Below are positions 60,648-64,000 of a stretch of DNA of 64,000 nt, in pieces. Position 1 is the stretch's first letter. The number at the start of each line of letters is the position of its first letter. The notes below the pieces were generated by a model, which saw only the letters and a list, made by a program, of their open reading frames with translations, was not told the origin of the DNA and did not search any database. A program made the position numbers and the translations under genes. Source of the stretch: Cellvibrio sp. (GTDB lineage: Bacteria; Pseudomonadota; Gammaproteobacteria; Pseudomonadales; Cellvibrionaceae); contig JADJRD010000003.1 of NCBI GenBank assembly GCA_016712405.1, forward strand, positions 610,501 to 674,500. Reading direction: 5' to 3'.

Positions 60648-60878
60648 CTATTGATTGCACTCTGTTAACCTAAGAATCGCGTTGCGATGAGTCTCAGAAA
60701 TATGCGGAGCGGACTTAACTTCTTGTCGGATCTGCTCGTTAGTGTATCCCGTCTTGCGTAACGACAGGTAGATAATTGTCGGTTGTCGTCGAGGCATTAT
60801 TACAGTCGCCCAATACGTATACACACCAAGTGCAAGTGTTGTGGTGACTAAAAATCCCATGATGTATATATGAATCAT
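60648..60878 (-). CDS. Small single-pass membrane protein, paralogue of 56584-56823
   Basis: A 76-aa protein: N-terminal membrane helix ('IMGFLVTTTLALGVYTYWA'), 'MPRRQ', then 'LRKTGYTNEQIRQEVKSA'. GGAGC precedes the ATG. It aligns without gaps in its soluble half with the 79-aa protein on the other side of the IS. Confidence 0.6.
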   Translation of the reverse strand: MIHIYIMGFLVTTTLALGVYTYWATVIMPRRQPTIIYLSLRKTGYTNEQIRQEVKSAPHISETHRNAILRLTECNQ

Positions 60879-60984
60879 ATATATGCTCCATCGTTGTAGT
60901 TTAGGTATACACCTACAAATAAAACAATCATCTTAGTTAGGCATCTGCCGCTAAAAACTCTGTCACCCTGTCGCAGCCCCAGCC

Positions 60985-61635
60985 TTAAACGTTTTTACTG
61001 GGTGTAATCGACAGATTCGCAAATATTTTGGGCGATGCAAGCAAATGCGCAATCTGTGGTTGTTGTTCATCGGCATCACTCAACCAGAGTTTTAAAAAAT
61101 CCAGGTTGTAAGGCAAAAAAAGCGGGAAAGCTTTTTCGTGGTAAGGTTCGAAACGTGGATGCGTGTCACGAGTGATGATGGCGCAACTGTATCTGCCTGA
61201 CGGAAAACGTTGATACACAGCACCGAGTAGTATTAGACGATCAGACGTTACTAAAAAATGTTTGTTTTTTCCATCAATCATTTTTCCTTCACCTAATCCC
61301 GTCGCAACAACGATTGCACGATGATGACGAATCGCACTTTTCCAATAACGACTTTCCAAATTTCGTGCATTAAAAGTCGTGCGGGTTCCGACTTTAAATT
61401 CGCCATCTTCTTCACTGCATTCATACCACCAAGTGGCATCCACTAATTTGAGCTGGCCTTCTTCTTCGATGATAAGTCCTTCGATTTTTCTATCGGGATT
61501 CCCGCAAAAAGCCGGATAATAATGTTTGAGTTCAGGCTCGTTATTGGATTCATCGTAGTAACCCGAAATACCCAATAGCTCCAGGAACTCATTGAGTGTT
61601 TTTGGCCCTATATGACGCCTAACGTATCCACACAT
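60985..61635 (-). CDS. SOS-response-associated peptidase family (YedK/HMCES-like)
   Basis: A 216-aa divergent SRAP protein. All four family residues are in place: Cys2 ('MCGY'), Asn89 and Arg91 ('TFNAR'), Glu116 ('TGLGEGK') and His166 ('YHEKAFPLFLP'). SRAP proteins form a covalent thiazolidine link to abasic sites in single-stranded DNA to protect them. Length and spacing are near normal, but the N-terminal third is unlike standard YedK. It is near the LexA-controlled imuA start. Confidence 0.83.
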   Translation of the reverse strand: MCGYVRRHIGPKTLNEFLELLGISGYYDESNNEPELKHYYPAFCGNPDRKIEGLIIEEEGQLKLVDATWWYECSEEDGEFKVGTRTTFNARNLESRYWKSAIRHHRAIVVATGLGEGKMIDGKNKHFLVTSDRLILLGAVYQRFPSGRYSCAIITRDTHPRFEPYHEKAFPLFLPYNLDFLKLWLSDADEQQPQIAHLLASPKIFANLSITPSKNV

Positions 61636-61637
61636 AC

Positions 61638-63131
61638 TTACTCTAAAGCCCCGTATTTTTTTCTAAGGAAATTTCGTATTTTTAGTCTGTCTCCCTGTTC
61701 TGGACGGAAATATATGGTGAACAGTTGGTAGGTATCATCAACAGTTGCACTAGGGTGCAAAACATCTCTATAGCCTGTATGACCAGATATAAAGTCTGCA
61801 CCATTATTTAGCAAATATTCGGTGACTTCACTATTTTCCTGAATCACTGCTAAATGTATTGCAGAATATCCTCCAGGGTAAGAACGATCATTAATTTCTG
61901 CTTTTTTGCGTAGCAATAATTTAATCATTTCTATTTGCTTTTCTGATTCTAGAGTAGGCATTAAAACCGCTAAATGAATTGGCTTGACACCATTTGCATC
62001 TCCTATGTTTGGGTCTATTCCATTCTCCAATAGCCACTCAACCATTTTTAATCGTCCTAAGGTGATTGCCACATTTAACAAGAGCTGACCTTGCTTATAG
62101 GAATCTTTTGTGGCCAACATATCGGGATGAAGCTGTTTTAACTTTTTTAAATTGTTTTGTGCGACGATTAAAAATAATTCTTTTTCTAATTCAGATGGAG
62201 TCTGATCCGCCCAAAACCTAGGCATTAAGCTTGCGGGATCTGCTCCTGCCTTAATTAACATATCGGCTATTTCAATAGTCGGCACCATTAGTAGTGCTGA
62301 ATCACCAAAATTATTTGTGAGATTCACATTTGCGCTGTTGTTGATTAGTGTTTGTACGACACTCCCATTATTCAGGCGAGATGCATTCATTAGTGCGGTA
62401 TTTCCGTTTGCATCTCGTTTGTTTACTTCCGCCCCATGCGAAAGCAATGCTTGAATTATTTCCTTATTATCCTTCTCAGCTGCCTTCAGTAATACTGGCT
62501 CATCAATTGTACTACCTCTGTCATCAATTGCATTGGGGGTTGCGCCATGACGTAGTAATGACATTACGACTGAATAATTGTTGAGATTGTTATATAAAAT
62601 ACTACAATCCTGTGGATCTAGATTGGCACCTTGCTCCATTAACACCTTAAGGAGTATAGGGGAGATTTCATGAATGCCATCGCAAACATATTCGATTGTG
62701 TTTTGAACACTTGCTCCTTCATTGATTAGCAGTTTTGCTATTTTTGGATTTTTAGCTAATTTGAGTGGGCTATCTTTTTGGTTTTGAATTCTGACATTTT
62801 CGTCTTGTAATAATATTTTTGCTGCTTTGATGTTATTGTTTACTACCGCTAATTCTAAGTCATTGTAGCCAACCCTAACCTCCGTATAAATTTTGGAGCC
62901 AGAATCAACTAATCGTTTTATAAATTCCGCCCTTCCTAGGATCTTAATTGCTACGTTTAGTGGCGTTACATTCCTATTTTTTATTGCATTGACATTGGCA
63001 CCGTTTTTTATTGCCATTTCAAATTCTTTCAGATCGTTTCTATAAATTGACATGAACAGCTGGCGATCCTCAGGTGACAATTTAATATATTGGGTTTCTG
63101 AATTAACCTCACCATCTTTTATTCTTGTCAT
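61638..63131 (-). CDS. Ankyrin-repeat protein
   Basis: A 497-aa protein with about ten ankyrin repeats; clear ones are 'LLKAAEKDNKEIIQALLSHG', 'TALMNASRLNNGSVVQTLI' and 'HLAVIQENSEVTEYLLNNG'. No signal peptide. Ankyrin repeats mediate protein binding. It ends two bases before the SRAP gene, suggesting co-transcription. Confidence 0.87.
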   Translation of the reverse strand: MTRIKDGEVNSETQYIKLSPEDRQLFMSIYRNDLKEFEMAIKNGANVNAIKNRNVTPLNVAIKILGRAEFIKRLVDSGSKIYTEVRVGYNDLELAVVNNNIKAAKILLQDENVRIQNQKDSPLKLAKNPKIAKLLINEGASVQNTIEYVCDGIHEISPILLKVLMEQGANLDPQDCSILYNNLNNYSVVMSLLRHGATPNAIDDRGSTIDEPVLLKAAEKDNKEIIQALLSHGAEVNKRDANGNTALMNASRLNNGSVVQTLINNSANVNLTNNFGDSALLMVPTIEIADMLIKAGADPASLMPRFWADQTPSELEKELFLIVAQNNLKKLKQLHPDMLATKDSYKQGQLLLNVAITLGRLKMVEWLLENGIDPNIGDANGVKPIHLAVLMPTLESEKQIEMIKLLLRKKAEINDRSYPGGYSAIHLAVIQENSEVTEYLLNNGADFISGHTGYRDVLHPSATVDDTYQLFTIYFRPEQGDRLKIRNFLRKKYGALE

Positions 63132-63183
63132 TGTATGTGTGTAATAACCACCTATCTCTCCTCCCTTTTCAATAATAACTTTA

Positions 63184-63747
63184 TTATTTTGTTGTCTGAC
63201 GCAGAATCCAGTGGAGTTGCTTTTTCGACGATAAGTCGTTTACGTTTGCACCGTGACTAAGCAACAGTTCTACAAGTTCAAAATTTTTTCTCTGTACTGC
63301 ATCAATTAGCGGGCTTTCATCTTCCGACGAACCATTATAGCGGCGCCAGATGTTGGGCGATGCTCCAGAATCGAGAAGGACCTTTGTAATCTGAATGCGT
63401 TTTTTTTCGCTAATAGATGGATGAAAAACCACTTTCCCTAGGGGAGTTCTTCCGTAGCTATCCAGTTTATTGACATCAGCGCCGGCGTCTATTAACACCC
63501 GTATCATTTCTAGATTTTTAGTGGTGACCACTTGGTGGAGCACGGCACCTCTTTCAGTCGTGTGATTTACGTCTGCGCCCTGTGCTAACAATTCCCTCAC
63601 ACCATCCACATCTCCCATTAGGACGTCCTGCATAAAGCGAAAATCTATTGATTTTGTGGTATCTGCATATGCTACAGAGGAATAGTGACTTATTGCTAAG
63701 CATCCCAACATGATGAACGATACGAACTGATTTATATGCTTGGTCAA
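63184..63747 (-). CDS. Exported ankyrin-repeat protein
   Basis: About 187 aa: signal peptide ('FVSFIMLGCLAISHYSSVAY', cleavage near AYA-D) and four ankyrin repeats ('VRELLAQGADVNHTTERGA', 'MIRVLIDAGADVNKLDSYG', 'ELVELLLSHGANVNDL'). AAAGGAG is spaced for a TTG at 63747; a more distant TTG at 63771 lacks one. It is likely periplasmic and may pair with the larger ankyrin protein downstream. Confidence 0.8.
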   Translation of the reverse strand: MTKHINQFVSFIMLGCLAISHYSSVAYADTTKSIDFRFMQDVLMGDVDGVRELLAQGADVNHTTERGAVLHQVVTTKNLEMIRVLIDAGADVNKLDSYGRTPLGKVVFHPSISEKKRIQITKVLLDSGASPNIWRRYNGSSEDESPLIDAVQRKNFELVELLLSHGANVNDLSSKKQLHWILRQTTK

Positions 63748-63858
63748 ATGTTTGTGCTCCTTTAAGTCCAATTTGCTCTTGGCTCAACCCAGTTAGAGAT
63801 AGCAGATTTCAAAATCTTCTAAGCCGCTATATTGACCTGTCCCATCCCCTTTGAACTA

Positions 63859-63878
63859 TACTGTATATAAATACAGTA
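63859..63878. promoter_or_regulatory. Perfect LexA box upstream of imuA-like gene
   Basis: TACTGTATATAAATACAGTA is a textbook SOS box (CTGT-N8-ACAG, near-perfect palindrome), six bases before the ATG. Transcription from here would be repressed by LexA and induced by DNA damage. Confidence 0.93.
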
Positions 63879-63883
63879 AAGAC

Positions 63884-64000
63884 ATGAAGATGAACGAGAC
63901 CCCCACCAGTCTGCCAGCCACGGTTTCCCTCAGCGATCTGCTGCAGCGGGATGATATGTGGATGGGCCATTCCCAGCGCTTTGCCACTCGCGAAGCGGTG
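63884..64000 (+). CDS. imuA: ImuA-like mutagenesis protein, 5' end only
   Basis: Thirty-nine codons before the window ends. 'ATVSLSDLLQRDDMWMGHSQ' resembles the opening of ImuA (SulA-related), which acts with ImuB and DnaE2 in SOS-induced translesion synthesis. The LexA box directly upstream supports this. The base composition is clearly more G+C-rich than the neighbours. ATG 63884 or 63890. The identity is provisional because only the start is visible. Confidence 0.68.
   Translation, partial: MKMNETPTSLPATVSLSDLLQRDDMWMGHSQRFATREAV

Overview
The window looks like a chromosome segment from a gammaproteobacterium of the Cellvibrio/Pseudomonas side of the class. The main evidence is gene order: pncC-recA-recX, pyrG-kdsA-eno-ftsB-ispD-ispF, pcm-nlpD-rpoS, and the tandem aat-bpt pair. 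Base composition is fairly AT-rich by eye. Two families of intergenic palindromic repeats are scattered through the core part. Assignment to Cellvibrionaceae is an inference; no rRNA is present.

Layout. 1-6.6 kb: a TPR protein, gltX on the minus strand, and several unknown minus-strand genes, one resembling Imm11-type immunity proteins. 6.9-14.6 kb: a tightly overlapping operon of a YfiR-like periplasmic protein, a hybrid histidine kinase, a REC-PAS-PAS-GGDEF-EAL protein and a TonB-dependent receptor, suggesting an envelope-sensing c-di-GMP circuit. 14.7-22.5 kb: a sigma-factor relic, small enzymes, a gamma-glutamyltranspeptidase, then an operon of a CPBP protease, a class C serine hydrolase and a LytS/LytTR two-component pair. 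22.8-27.7 kb: an ArsR/BigR-type repressor, an RND efflux pair and a DUF2892 membrane protein. 27.8-34.4 kb: aat-bpt, a CreD-like protein, an MsbA-like ABC exporter and small membrane or secreted proteins. 34.5-39.7 kb: two unknown minus-strand genes, one with an ISL3-transposase-like N-terminus and three internal repeats, an orphan acylating acetaldehyde dehydrogenase, and a tandem kinase/pseudokinase. 39.7-53 kb: the conserved block pncC-recA-(DUF4136)-recX-pyrG-kdsA-eno-ftsB-ispD-ispF-(YheT-like hydrolase)-pcm-nlpD-rpoS.

From about 53.29 kb the character changes. prfB, with its natural programmed-frameshift site, stops after about 75 codons and abuts a minus-strand two-gene unit. That unit is a MazG-like nucleotide pyrophosphohydrolase and a 795-aa fusion of a PD-(D/E)XK-like nuclease, a Schlafen-group-3/DUF2075 helicase and a C-terminal LexA/UmuD-like autoprotease. 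It is the best candidate for an undescribed, possibly defensive or damage-sensing system. Next comes a 26-bp copy of a tmRNA (ssrA) 3' end with its terminator, a typical island attachment scar. It is followed by unknown minus-strand genes, an IS5-family element with intact ends but a broken transposase, a YedK/SRAP-type protein, two ankyrin proteins, and at the right edge a perfect LexA box in front of the start of an imuA-like gene.

A window-wide caution: several conserved genes (gltX, eno, the TonB receptor, the gamma-glutamyltranspeptidase, the YheT-like hydrolase, the IS transposase) carry frame breaks consistent with one-base deletions, some in homopolymers. For gltX and eno, which should be essential, sequencing or assembly error is more likely than true loss.
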